NCBI GenBank assembly: GCA_016617855.1
Contig: JAECUM010004968.1
Coordinates: forward strand, 62,001 to 126,000
Origin: Megalonaias nervosa
Taxonomy: Eukaryota; Mollusca; Bivalvia; Unionida; Unionidae
Direction: 5' to 3'
Length of the DNA stretch: 64,000 bases
In this document: one piece after another, positions 23,111 through 36,300 of the stretch
Position numbering within the stretch: the stretch's first letter is position 1
Layout of the letters: every line of letters begins with the position of its first letter
Translations under genes and position numbers: made by a program
The notes under the pieces: generated by a model
Told to the model about the DNA's origin: nothing
Seen by the model: the letters and a program-made list of their open reading frames with translations, nothing else
The model's database searches: none

Positions 23111-23489
23111 TAGCCAACATTGAAGGCTTTCTGACCAGTGCACTTGCAAGTAGGAATAAATGTTTACTCACTGGTAAGCTTTCTATAATGACGATTATAT
23201 AAATTTTATATTGTGATAGGTTAATTGTTAATTAACCCTAATTAGGTTAATTGTGCATTGTACATGTGAATCAGAACAGTAATTAAATGAGTGGATTGCA
23301 TGCTTCCTGCTTTTTATGTCTCCATGGTTACTTGCAACCAGTTACTTCAACCCAATAAAATGGACAATGCTAATAGCATGTAGGTAGAGTTTAAGAACAA
23401 TGGCTTAAAAAAAACAAGAAAAAAAATTCTGGTCTTTATCAACTCAATAAAATATCCCTACTTTGATATCATGAAAGAATGTTCTTTAT

Positions 23490-23705
23490 GTTGTTTAATG
23501 TCCCTAGGCCCTGTCTATGAATGTATGTATGTATGCATGCATGCATACATTTCTCAGCGCAAGATAGGCTATACATGGCAACCAGTACGACTGATGGAGA
23601 AAGAACACAGGAAACATCCTTAAAAGAATCAGCAACCCATTGGATGCTACTAGCAGAAGTGAGACAGCAGTGATCAGCAAATAGTAGCCCAAGCTGCCAT
23701 ACCCA
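23490..23705 (-). mobile_element. Diverged SINE, group 3
   Basis: The body GATAGGCTATACATGGCAACCAG matches the body of the element at 53.7 kb (AATAGGCTATACATGGCGGCCAG). It is followed by GGAGAAAGAACACAGGAAAC and a decayed tRNA-like head. A GTAT/GCAT run (23520-23548) interrupts it. Confidence 0.55.
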
Positions 23706-24077
23706 AACTGACTAGATTGTTTATTGTAAAATCAAAAGGTTTGTAGTTCATGCCATCTGGCGATTATTTATGGATATGTTTTTATTTTATTGATTCTGAA
23801 TTACTGGATAGGTGTGGCTGTGTTCCTGTATTTAACAAAGAAAGCATATGGCATCATTGTGGAATGGTTGAGATGACTTAGATGAGGAAACTAATTTTGA
23901 ATTGACCCAATGTGCTTGAAACAGCTCTGCTGCAGTATGCCATTTTATCAAGTGGTGCATGTGGATTGAAATTTAGACAGTTTGGGGATTCAGTGGTACA
24001 TAGAAAGAATGATTCACCATACCCTAGTATTTTATACTATGTTTTTAATGAAAAGAAGCCAACACAGATTCTGGTCA

Positions 24078-24083
24078 TTTATT
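24078..24083 (-). promoter_or_regulatory. CCDC13: Candidate poly(A) signal of CCDC13
   Basis: TTTATT on the plus strand reads AATAAA on the minus strand, about 720 nt downstream of the CCDC13 stop. It is the first such hexamer I found after the stop. This implies a 3' UTR of about 0.74 kb. Confidence 0.3.
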
Positions 24084-24800
24084 ATTCTTTATGAAACCCT
24101 GCAGGTTCTGTATGTCCATGCGTAAATTAAGATATTTTTACACACAACAGAAAAATTGCAGGTAATACATGAGTGTGCGTTATACTTGGACACATGTTAT
24201 ATTTGCTGATTTATGGTATATTAGCCAAACAAGAATCAAGATACATTATTATAGCAAGTAACAAAATTAAAGTTACAAGGATTTTTACCTATGCAGTAGA
24301 CAAGAGGATGTAAAATGTGGTGAAAATTTACATGTTTCCCAGCATTATACATCCTAAATGAAATAGGTAGAAAGTGTTGGATCAATAAATGGATAACATG
24401 TAAAGTTCAAGTATTCCATATTCTATTGAAGATGTAAGGGTCAGATGGTAAGTTTGTCTGAATTTAAACATAAGCAATAAACCACTTCATGATATTTCAT
24501 CCAGATACTTGATAATCAGGTACCAGTAAAACAAATGTCAGACAAAGACATGCACTGTATACTTCCTCCGTGTCATTCAGTAAGGATCCAATAAGTGATC
24601 ATCATATTTAAATGGAACTAATCAATCGACATAATATCATACCAAAAAAGCTTATTAAGTTCTCATATAAATTCCACAATTCAAACATCCCAAAATCTTG
24701 GACAGAACTCCAACTCTAACACAGATCTCAATGCACAGTTATGTAAAGTGAAGCACAACAACACAATATTAACAAATGATCATTTCCAACACCCCATGAA

Positions 24801-27800
24801 CTATGTGCCCACTACATTCTGTTTGTACTGTCTCAAAGCCTGAAGAAAGACTTTCTTTGTCTCTTCGATCATTGTGTTGTACATTTTCAGATCTTCCTCT
24901 TTGGCCTTCAAGGTGCTTTGTAATGCTGCCTTCAATGCTTCATTTTCATCTCGCTGGATCTCCAGACTGAAATAAAGGACAAGCTATAGAGCTGACATAC
25001 TTGTTCATGAAAAATGTAAAAACATTAAGTTTCTTGAATAAAGTACCCTATGATGCAACACTCAATTTATATATGTACTAATGTTATACTTTGTTTATGT
25101 AATGACATTAAAAAAATATTAAATGTGGAAAATTCTAAGTATCAAAAGGCATCTACTTCAGTTTTATTCCTTGAAAGGTTTGTTTGAGAGTTATGCTTCA
25201 GAAACAAAAAAGTTTATAAGAGATAGACAAATGGATATAGTGACAAAAAAGAAAATAAACCCTGCTAATTGTTTAGAAAAAAGTATAAGGTAGAAAATAT
25301 TTGTAACTGTATATTACGAGACATTATGCTACATAACAAGTCAGAACCCTGGCTTCAGTATCAAATACAGTGGGACCTGAACATATTAAACTTAGGTGCA
25401 ATAAATTTCCTGACTTCTTGATAGGACAATTTATTCAATCAAGCATGAATGAAAATATTTTCCAAGTATCATTGACCCTCTGCCCACCTCCATTTTTCAA
25501 CATAATTCTATTACACATATTTTACTATTTTACTTCCCTTCATTAAACATGTAAAGTGTGGTAAAATAGAAATTTTTATTTTAGGAAAGTTGTACAAGAT
25601 TCTTACCATTGATAGCACATTGAAAGCTGTCTATAAAGGACACTCTAGGTATCATAAATATAAGTTCTCTATAGATGGGTGTCCTTTATAACGTTACAAA
25701 TGATCATAAATGTAACAATATAGGCATATATGCTGTCCTTTATAAAATTATGTCCTGAATATGGAGATGTGTCTTAATGCAGATGTCCCTGCTCAGTACT
25801 AATTTTGGCATAAAGGTCATGTCAATTTAGACACCATTATAGTCTGACTATACCTCTCCGTTTATTTGTAAAACCCCCCCCCCACCAATTTAAACAATGG
25901 AAAATCTTTAATGTGATAAACAGTGCACAGAACTTAATCAATTCATTCATTGATTTATAATTTCTAACCTGAATGTGACCAGAGTGGCCTTAACAATGGC
26001 ATTCTCTGTGCCTTTCATGCTTAATGGACTTTCCATACTAACATGATGCCATGTTGTGTTCACTATGGGCAAGTTGATTTCCTCAGACAACATTGTGTCG
26101 TAGTTCATCCTATTCAGTAACTGTCGGATAATTCCATAAATTACCATAATGTTGAGAGTTTAGAGTTGTATCCTTTGCACACATGTACATAGAAATTACA
26201 CTGCTTGTTAAATCCACATGAAAGGCAAATTTGTAATTGTCAATCTTTGCCTTTGCTTGATTCAACATTGTAAATACCGGAAGCAGATGACATAGTATTT
26301 TCCTTCTATGTACATACAAATGTAATCATGCATACATCCCTTTGCTGAAAATGGACTTGTCCAGGAACTGGAAATGACTGGCGAACAAGTCATCTTTTAC
26401 ACTGAAAGCTTCTGTTTGGAATTAAATGTGCAGACAATAACGGTGTCAGGGTCCCACCTGGGCATAATCAGGTTTGAAATTATAAATCAAATCAATGAAC
26501 TTACCGAGTTCTGGGCATTTTTTTATCTCAATTGTGCTTTTTGTCTTTTAAATGGGGGGGGGTACAAAACAAATGGGGAGGTTTTTTTTCAGACTATAAT
26601 AAGAATGTTGTAGTAGTGGATCATTCCATGAACAATATCTCTTTGAATGTAAATTGGAACAAAACTGTCCAGATTAAAGAGGGTTCACTATATTCAAGTT
26701 ACATGTCATGTTACTGTTTCCTTGGAGACAATTCTGAATCTTTAATATGATATCCAGATCCTCAGCATTACAATGCTGTATGCCAAAATGCTACTGAACT
26801 GCTCGTACAGCTTTGGAAATGTCAAAGTCTGGAGCAAAAATATGTTTCTTGGAAAATACTTACACATAATACAGTAGGAGTACATCGACTGCCTCACACA
26901 TCCAACCTTCTCAAGCTAAGAAAGATGTTCACCACATTGTTTGGCTTCTTTTAGCAAAAAAAGTGCTAAATGTTGCCCGCTTGCCAAGACAGAAGTCAGA
27001 TGAGAGTGGTTTCCCTTTAAAGGGATTGGCAACAAATTCTATCACTAATCAGTTAATACTGTAGTGGTTTTGCTGGGAGGCAACTGCATGGAGGCCTTGG
27101 TAGGATGTATCCATTTTATGATTGGAAAAGTATTATACTGAAGAAACATATCCTAGCTCCCAAAACTGATTTCCTCTTTTGGTTTCTGGTAGAACACATT
27201 AGGAGAATGGTACGAGGTGAAGGGAGCTACATCCCTTATTCCAAAAGCTGGCCCTGTCTTGGTCCGATAAATCAAGCCCCCAAATCTGTGTTGATACTGA
27301 TGGGCTATATGTGGGTATGATGTCACCTGTTCATTAAAATGTGCAATTTTGCTGCCTCCAAATCTTTCCAGAACAAACCTCAGTACACTTTAGACACATA
27401 TCAGCAATTGGTAACAGCCATATCAAGCTCAAAATTCAAAATGGCCACCCTCTGTGCTATTCCACGTGGATTTACAAGTCACCAAACATAGGATTTGCTC
27501 CAGAAACATAAGGTACATGCCAACTAAAGAACCCTTCAGCGATGGTAGCTCCACAGCTGTGAGAAATACTGGTAAGTGTATAAAATGTACACCAATATCT
27601 GCAGCGAAAAAGGTCTGCAGACTTTTGCAGCCCCTAAACCAAAATAACATCATGGGAGAGGGTCTGATTTATTAGCCTAGCTCTGTCTCTGGTCTCCTAA
27701 TATGTGTGAAGCAACTTAGAGACTAGTGTAAGATATGGCATAGGTTTAGTACATGATTAATGAAAGGATGTGGTTTCAAGAAAAAATGTTGCTCCAACAA

Positions 27801-30302
27801 TTTTAGCATAAATAAAGTAATCAGTGTTATTCCAAAGTTACTGAGCAACCCAAGAGAATTTGGTGGAGAATGTCATCTCTGACCTCCACCCCACAGCTTG
27901 AATGATGTCATTAAGGATCAGTTTTTGCTGACAACTGTGTCCCACTGCTGGTACTTACGAGATTGTAGATAACTAACATCCTCCATTCTTGTGAAAATAT
28001 GGAATTGCCATACTAATTTCTTTCCCATGATGCAGTGCACCCATTAGTCTGGATTCCTGCCTCATATTCCCCTGCTACGCACTCTACTTCATGACTAAAT
28101 AATTGGGAAATAGAAGATTTTTCTAGTTACCAGCCTATGATACTGGTTTGCCAATTAAGGTTGGGTACCAGTGAAATGAAGAGTTGCACTCTAATGATAT
28201 GCTGGTGGTGATTGCTCTAACCTCACAAGTCAATATGTATAAAAATATGATCTGGTCTTGGGATGATTCTTTGTACACTGAGGAGACAACCCCATGAATT
28301 CAGGATGACAGAAATATTGTCCCTTTAATCTTTGAGTGGTAAAAAAAAGCAAGACCACCCTATTATAATTGGCTTAGTTTGTTTCAGGTACCACTTTAGT
28401 GTCCTAATGGGTCCTGTAAATGCTTTTGTGAAGATGTGGTCAAAGAAGACAGTAGTTTCAAGATAAAGGACTGATTTTCAAAGCATGCGAGCTTCTTGTT
28501 GGAATCAAAAACATGGGGTCATCATGACAGAAACCAAACTAATATGACAAAGCTGCAAGTAAATTGGGTTGGACAGGACTGTATCTCTTTCCATGATCTA
28601 GGGATTAATGGAGGCAGCTATGGTACTGGAGTGTGAGTGTTAAGCTGCCTTGTTGAATATGCAAACCACACACAAGACTGCTTTCAAGACCTGTCTGTCA
28701 GTGAGGTTATCAATGCAGGTGTCAAGGCTATGCTCAGATTACTGAAATATAGTCATCAAGGCCATGTGAGAATGGAGCCAATCACTAAGATGTTGCAAAC
28801 CAGTTGCTGCATGTCTGGAAATGTGCACATTCAGGTTTTTACACTCCCAGGCCTGTGATGTTTCTTTAGACCACTGGGACGTCAGTGTTGGCATGTGTCT
28901 AGGAAAAAGCTGTTTTGAAATATGACTCAAGTTATCATCTTGAAGAGAAAGAATTGTTGACAGATGGGTATTGAAGCTACTTGTCAAATCAGTGTATGGT
29001 GTCAGCAGCTTGACCAGACTGTGTTAACTGTTTGAAAGAATGATGGTCTTTCTTGGTTAAGAGATTGACAGATGTGGAAATCCTGTAAGAGACCACTGAC
29101 AAAGAGGGAGGAGTACTGAACTCTGGAGGCAGAAGCTGAGAGACTTCTTTAATAGACACACAGAAAGCTGAAGCTTCCCTGGACATTGTCAGACTAAGGA
29201 AGAAATATTGTGCCTGTGAGTTTTTGCCTTTGAAATTGGAAAAACGGGGTGACAAAGAAGGTACAGACCCTGAAATAGGTAATTTTAGCAGTGAAACAGA
29301 ACAAATTGCAGAACAAATGAAGGATACAAACAGAATTCACAATGAATGCAAACTGAAATGATGAATGTATTTGGAAGAAATAAAAATGATAAATGTATAC
29401 AAAAATAAATTGGTTATAACTCTACAAATTGTGGCGTAAAATGCAATAATCATGCAAGAGTTCAGCAATTTTAAGCTGCATTTAAATTTTTATTGACATC
29501 CTGAGTGATCCTGGTACAAAAGAGTTGAAAGAATATTAAGCAGTCACTTCACTCATAAACAATAGAGTAACCTTCCAATGATTTGCACAGGATGATGCTG
29601 ATGTCTGAAAACTTAAGCTTAACTAAAGTTTCATAATTATAGCTGCACACTAAATAAGGTTGGAATCCAACAACATTAGCTACAGTTTTGCTAAATTCGT
29701 AGAGGATGAGCATTAAGTGGCCATAAATTCTGAAAATAATGATGTGGAACATTTAAATTAAAACATTATCAAGGTGTCCTCAATATAAAACTGCAATCAA
29801 ATTTGGTTGAAATTTTACAATCCTTAGTAAAAATTATTTGCTAAAACCAAAGCTAGGAGGCTGAGAAATCAGGGGACATAACTCATATAAAAAGGGCTTA
29901 AAAGGCTCAAAATACATCCATTCGAGGTCTCATCAATATAAAACTACATACCAAATGTGGTTTAAATCAAATGATTTCCCTTACAGTTATGTTGCCAGAA
30001 AACAAACTGTTCATGGATGGAGAGATACCAGGAATTTGAGACAGCTGGACTGATGTATGGGTGGATATGATTATAATATGGCTCTACCAGCTTCATGGAG
30101 TGGGGCCCTAATCACTTTCTGCTAAACTTCCCCATGCCAATCAAGTGTTGGTACATAATTAACTGTCATAGTATTAGTTTCAAAGTCTATGGTTACACTG
30201 GAACTGGTTTTCTTTATGGCACATAAATCTAAGGATTCGTCTTACTTTTAAAACAACCAGATAAACCAACAAGACACATGATGTATGTTCCTCTGCCTAT
30301 AC

Positions 30303-30371
<69 letters not shown>

Positions 30372-33300
30372 GAGAGTTGAATCTTACTTTATTTGAAGTT
30401 CATCCACACTTGTAATGGTTGTGGGCTGTTCCTCTTCATTTGAGGTGGGCATGGCTGTCACACTAGCAGACAATGATGACTTTGCAGTACTCTTCTTTCT
30501 CGCTGAAGTACCACCTGCTTAAAAATGAAAAAGTGGACAGTGGTTTAGATATACAGTGTCAAATATTTTTAGTTTTCTCAAATGGATATATTTGTTGGGA
30601 TTAAATGTGAAGTTTCCTTTCTGAAACTTCAGAAAACTCCTATTACAAATAACATTTTTGCAAGCATGCGACTAGTGACAAACAAGAACAAAATCTATTT
30701 TGTGAAAATGTGCCAGCAGATCTGGGTCTATGTAATTTTGTTAGGAGTATCAATAGAAGAACAACATAGCCCTGATCTGCTGGCACATTATGCAAGGCAG
30801 ATTAGACTATCTTTGGTTGCAGTTTAAATTTACTTATATGCATGTATATATGGTACCTATGTGCCAATGTTCATGTACATGTTAAACTTATTGAAAACTG
30901 AATATGATTACACAGTGTACAGAGCATTTTATACAAAGTAATATTCTAATTAGCCAATGGTTTTAAAAAAACGCTGGATACAGCATGGCTGTCACAGCTT
31001 AATATTCATGGGAAAGGTTAAATGTCAGAGCTTATAACCATCTAACTTCCCCACCTTATAAAAATAAGGAGGTTTTGTTATATCACCTGCTAAAAGAATT
31101 TTTGTTATATCACCTGCTAAAAGGATCTCTTCTTTGATCTCCTAATTAGACTATGTACTGCATGATGCACACAGGAAATAAAACCATCACATATAATTAA
31201 ATATCCAAATGACAATGCATAGATAGTGGCCTCTCAGTTTAAAAACTTGCTGTAAATCATTATAGTTTGGCAACACACAATGTTTGCAAGTAACTGATCA
31301 CTAATAATTTATTACAATATTTTTAGCAAAAATTATTTTACCAAATACAGCTTCTTGAATCACTAAGTTTACCACATTTTGTAATTACTAGAATTTACCT
31401 TAAGTGTGCTAGCATATCAGCTAGCATCAGATTATATCATATGGATTTGTATATAGTTCCAACATAGGTTCATTGAAAGTGTATATAACTTACTGTGGCA
31501 ACTGCTTTGTTTTTCCAACTTTAGTGGTTAGCTTAACCTCATGTTCATTGAGGAATCTGATTCCAGTTACTGATTAGCATCAAAAAAACACAATGAGGAA
31601 AAGATGAAAATAAGAAATAAAGTAAAAGAAAAAAAAAACATTAAAGAAAGAAAGAAAAAAAGAAAATAAGAAAAGAGAAGAAAAGAAACCCAAAAAGAAG
31701 ATGAAATAAAACTCATAAAGTAGCTTAGTGGAAAAATAATTTTAATTTAAATTGACTTCTAAATACCTAAAGGAGATGTTTACTTTACCTTCAAAACAAG
31801 CATGAAATCAGGTAGGAAATAAATTTTCATGGATAGTTTAATCCCTGTCAGAGATGTTATAATAACAATAAGAATTAAAATATAACATCTTGTGATGATA
31901 TGATAGTGGAATGATGATGAACACAATTTAGCAGCAAATATACCCTGTTTAGTTGTTATTAACACAGACCATATGCATCACCACCACAATATTTTGTCAG
32001 AAGGTATCTGATGCTAACAATTACATACTGTGAAGAAACTAAGTTTGTTCGTAAATGTGCTACATGTCAAAAATGAGATCATAGTTCTTCCCTCCATGTG
32101 ATTAAATAATCCATCCTACATGTGACTGTCAATGGTCATGCAGTACCAATTTACCTGCTGCATGCTTTTCTTACACAGAAACTGTTCTTGAGTGTAATGT
32201 CTGCAATTATGAAACATGGAGCACTCTGACTGGTTTGTTTCACATGCCTGTGATCTAAGTAACACTTACCTCCCTTCCCATCTAATTTTGCCTTCCCTGA
32301 TTGTTTCTCTAATTGCACATTTTTCCTTCTCTGTTGTATAAGCTCATTCTGACAATCATTATACTTTTTATTTGCCTCGTCTAACCTGTAAACAAAGTTG
32401 CAGTGCATAAATCTTTCTGTAAAAAAAAAATTTCTCAACAAACAAAAAAATAAAATGAGTAACATTAATGCATAGGACATGCATTTCTGGATGAAAAGTT
32501 ATCTTTCCTTTCTTACTGTTGTGATGCAGAGTTAATTACTATCAAATATGCTGGCTAGAAAATTAAAAATTAAAGATATTTATGTAATTTTGTGAACTTT
32601 TTTACACTAAAAAATTGATCAGGTTGTTGGATTTACAGAAGGATTTACTTTTGTTACTATGTTTTGTTTAAAGTTTAGTCATACTACATTGAGTTTTGAC
32701 AAATTAAAATTAAATGGACTGCAAACCTTACTGAAAAAGTTAGAACAAAAAGCTAGATTAGTAACATGGCCAAGTCCTGCTTTTGGTAAAGTGCCTGTCT
32801 TACATGTCAAGATGAATCAATATACCACATAACAGGACTCTGACCTATTTAAGAAAGTGACTACATAACATTGAGGGTTAACCATGGGTATGGACAGATG
32901 GACATACAGATGTAATGACATGCAAATAAATGTGCACCAACTGATAACCATGTCAGGCTTCTGCCTAGGCAGACTTGGCAATAAACAAAGAAGACTAAAT
33001 CATGCTGAAGGTATTAAGCTGTTCTCATAGAAATTAGCATAAGATATTGTGGTAAGTACCATCCCACTATATCAATTGGCAATATACAACTCATATTACA
33101 GTGGGTGAGTTCTTCTAAAGACTTATATTCACAGGGCTGATTATATATTTTTTTCCAACCACTTGTCCAGGACAAGCAGTTTAAGAAAATTCACTTGTCC
33201 CCACCTGCATTTTCACTTGTTCCAAAATTTCAATCTCTTATCTAGGTTTAATGTATTTTAACCAATATTAAAAACAAACAAATTTATTTCTTCAAAGGGT

Positions 33301-36300
33301 TAAATCGTTTAGTTTTTGTTACTGTACAGGTACCTTATAAACACTATTTCTTGTGCCATCAGCAAGAAAAGAATGGAATTTACTTTCTTTTCTCAAGACA
33401 TTTTTTATTTAAATGCAAACACAGACCACTCCTTTAGAGTAATTCTTTAGCTCCAAACACAGTACAACATAATGAAGCTGATAATGATTTATACAAAGTA
33501 AAGACTCATTACTGTCATTTAATCAGTTCATATAGGAAACAGACACTTATGTTGATAAAGTGCCTTTCATTAACTTCACTGCATTGACTCACTGGATTGA
33601 AATCAAAGGGTGATTTGACTAAGAGTGTTTGTGCTGAGTAAACACATTATAACAAGGTCGTTTTAAAGAAATGTTAATTAATCATGCCAAACTTGTTTGT
33701 TTGAAGTGTTTTGATTGAATGATAATTTGGTCGCTTAGCCCAATATGCAGTCAAGCAGTAATAGAACTTGTGTACATGCGACAGTTATTAATGACCACTT
33801 ACTATATTATCATAGGATCTGAATGAATGGAAGTAGATTCAAGCATTCAGTATGCCCAGAGAATTTGAATGGCCATTTAATTGTCGATAAAGTGATTAAA
33901 GTAGGAAAATTTGCACTGGCCAGACTTGTTTGAAAATAGAAAAAACACTTCTCCTGGACTAGTGCCTTAAAATATTTAACTTGTCCAACTTCAAAAATGT
34001 ATTTTCTCAGACTTCTGGCTAAAGGATTTGATCAGTCCTAATACAGTTATAATTATTTTCAGTACCTGGATTGGAGAACTTGTACTAATTCCATCAACTT
34101 CTCCCGTTCTACTTCAGCTACTTTTGCTGATGTCACATGCTCCTGACACTGATGCTGTAAGTCAACTAGCAGCTGTCGATCGGCATTATTTCTGCAATGT
34201 TTCAAATTACATCACTCACTATCACAAGACTGTATTTCTGAAATCTGGAGATGATTACAAATGTGTCCAATGGATATTGATGTCCTCAGCAATACTGGTT
34301 CCAGAGGGCAATTACCTATGTCCCAAGAGGGTAATTATCTATATCCCAATAGAGCAATTACCTATGTCCCAAGAGGGTAATTACCTATGTCCCAAGAAGG
34401 CAATTACCTATGTTCCAATAGAGCAATTACCTGTCCCAAGAGGGCAATAACCTATGTCCAAAGAAAGGTCCATAACTGAGCAAATACTTTGTTATGTTGT
34501 GAAATTTAAACTTAACATGTTTCTTGATGATTTGGTTTGAATTTATGATGACCTTCAAAAATCATTGGACAGAAATAAAATTCATGGCAAACAGGATGAA
34601 CAGGCACAGACAGTTATAGGTAATACTACCCCTCCCCAATATAATATGGAGTGGTACAGAAATTGAATTACTTTATGAATAAAACAAAACCAAAGTTTCA
34701 CAATATGAACAATAAAAGTATGAATTCAGCCTTTCAAAATATGATGGTAACATCATGCATTACTTACAATGCAGATAAGTAATGCCTCAACATAATAATC
34801 AAGAACCATTAATCAAATATAAACTGCCAATTATTGAAAAAGAAATAAAAAGCAATAACTAAGATCATTCAATACAGAATAGTGATTTTAACTATCAAAT
34901 ATAAAACAGTATAAAGAAATTTTTCTAGTCATCTGGAAGTCTTGAAATTACCTAACAAGAAATATATGCCCTTCTATTGCAGATAGTATTTACAATACAA
35001 TGGCATATATTTGTTGTCCAAACTGAAATTGCAAATTTCAAATGTCATTAGTGAATAACAAGTGTTCTCTTTATTCACCAGTGGCTATTAAAGGTTTATC
35101 TAGGAACTAGTTGCCAGAAATGGAAAAGAAGCAATATTATCCAATTAATTAATTTACCAAAATTGATGAATTAAGTAACCAAAATGAACCTATATAGTAT
35201 ATCCTTTGCATAAAATTGCCATAATATAGATAGATAATTAAATAAATGCAAAAATACTCACAGTCCTGATGGAGGTCTACTGTTAGATTTCCTTGAGGGT
35301 GGTGCCCAAGATAAATCTCCTGCACCTTGGGATTCTCCAACACTAGTGCTTTTTCCAGAGGGAGGTCTCTCACTTAACCTGCAAAAGCAAACATTCATGG
35401 GAACATTAAAGCCAGCTGACCCAATTCAGTCAGCAAATGAAAAAAAATGATGGAGAGAAGAAAAGCTGACCTGAAAAATACATAATACAGACACTAACAG
35501 TGATGTGATGTGATTATGATTTTTAACGCATCTTTAACAATTTTTCAGTCATATCGCTACAATGTCTGCAGTGTGGCAGTTAATAGTGATGTCTAGCACT
35601 GGGGCGTCATGCCGCAGACATGTAGCATGATATCCCACCCAGTCACATTATCCTGAGACCAGGCCGACCAGTCCTAACACTAACCTCTTAATGCTGAGCG
35701 CCAAGCAAGGCAGCTGTTAGTACCATTTTTGTCTTTGGTATGACTCGACCGGGGATCGAACCCATGACCTCCCGCATCCGAGGCGGACGCTCTAACCACT
35801 AGGCCACCGGAGCGGTATACACTAACTGAAATTTTCACCTATTTTGTGAACTTTTAACATAACCTACTTAACTGAAAAAGTCAAGACATTTTATATTATC
35901 TTAGCAGCACAAGACAATAAATTTTGTGATTTAATTATTTTCAAGTGAGGTTTCAAAATTGCACTTAAACAGATGCTTGACTTTGTTTTTGGTATTTAAT
36001 GCCATTTTTTGGGATTGGCTATAAATGGCAGCCAGTATATTTGGTGGAGGAAGAACCTAGGAAGATCCGAAGAAGAGCCACTTATCCATGAGAAGCTTTT
36101 GGCAACCTTTTTCAATCATGTTGGTACATAAATAAAATGCATATCATTGGGTCCAATTACAATTACCTTGTCCAAGTGACCCTTTTCAATTAAGTATTAT
36201 TGCCAATAAAGACAAACAATTTATCTGAGGTAACCTAGTTTACAAATCGGTGCATGAACCATCATATTCAGCTATAACCAGGTATCAGAAAGTTTTTAAT

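Noticed and set aside
33120..34030. Repeated ACTTGTCC words and a possible inverted-terminal element in intron 14
   Set aside because: The inverted similarity between the two ends is too patchy to define termini, and no target duplication was found.
34028..34450. 140-residue plus-strand open frame
   Set aside because: It is antisense to CCDC13 exon 14 and then reads through the 23-bp minisatellite.
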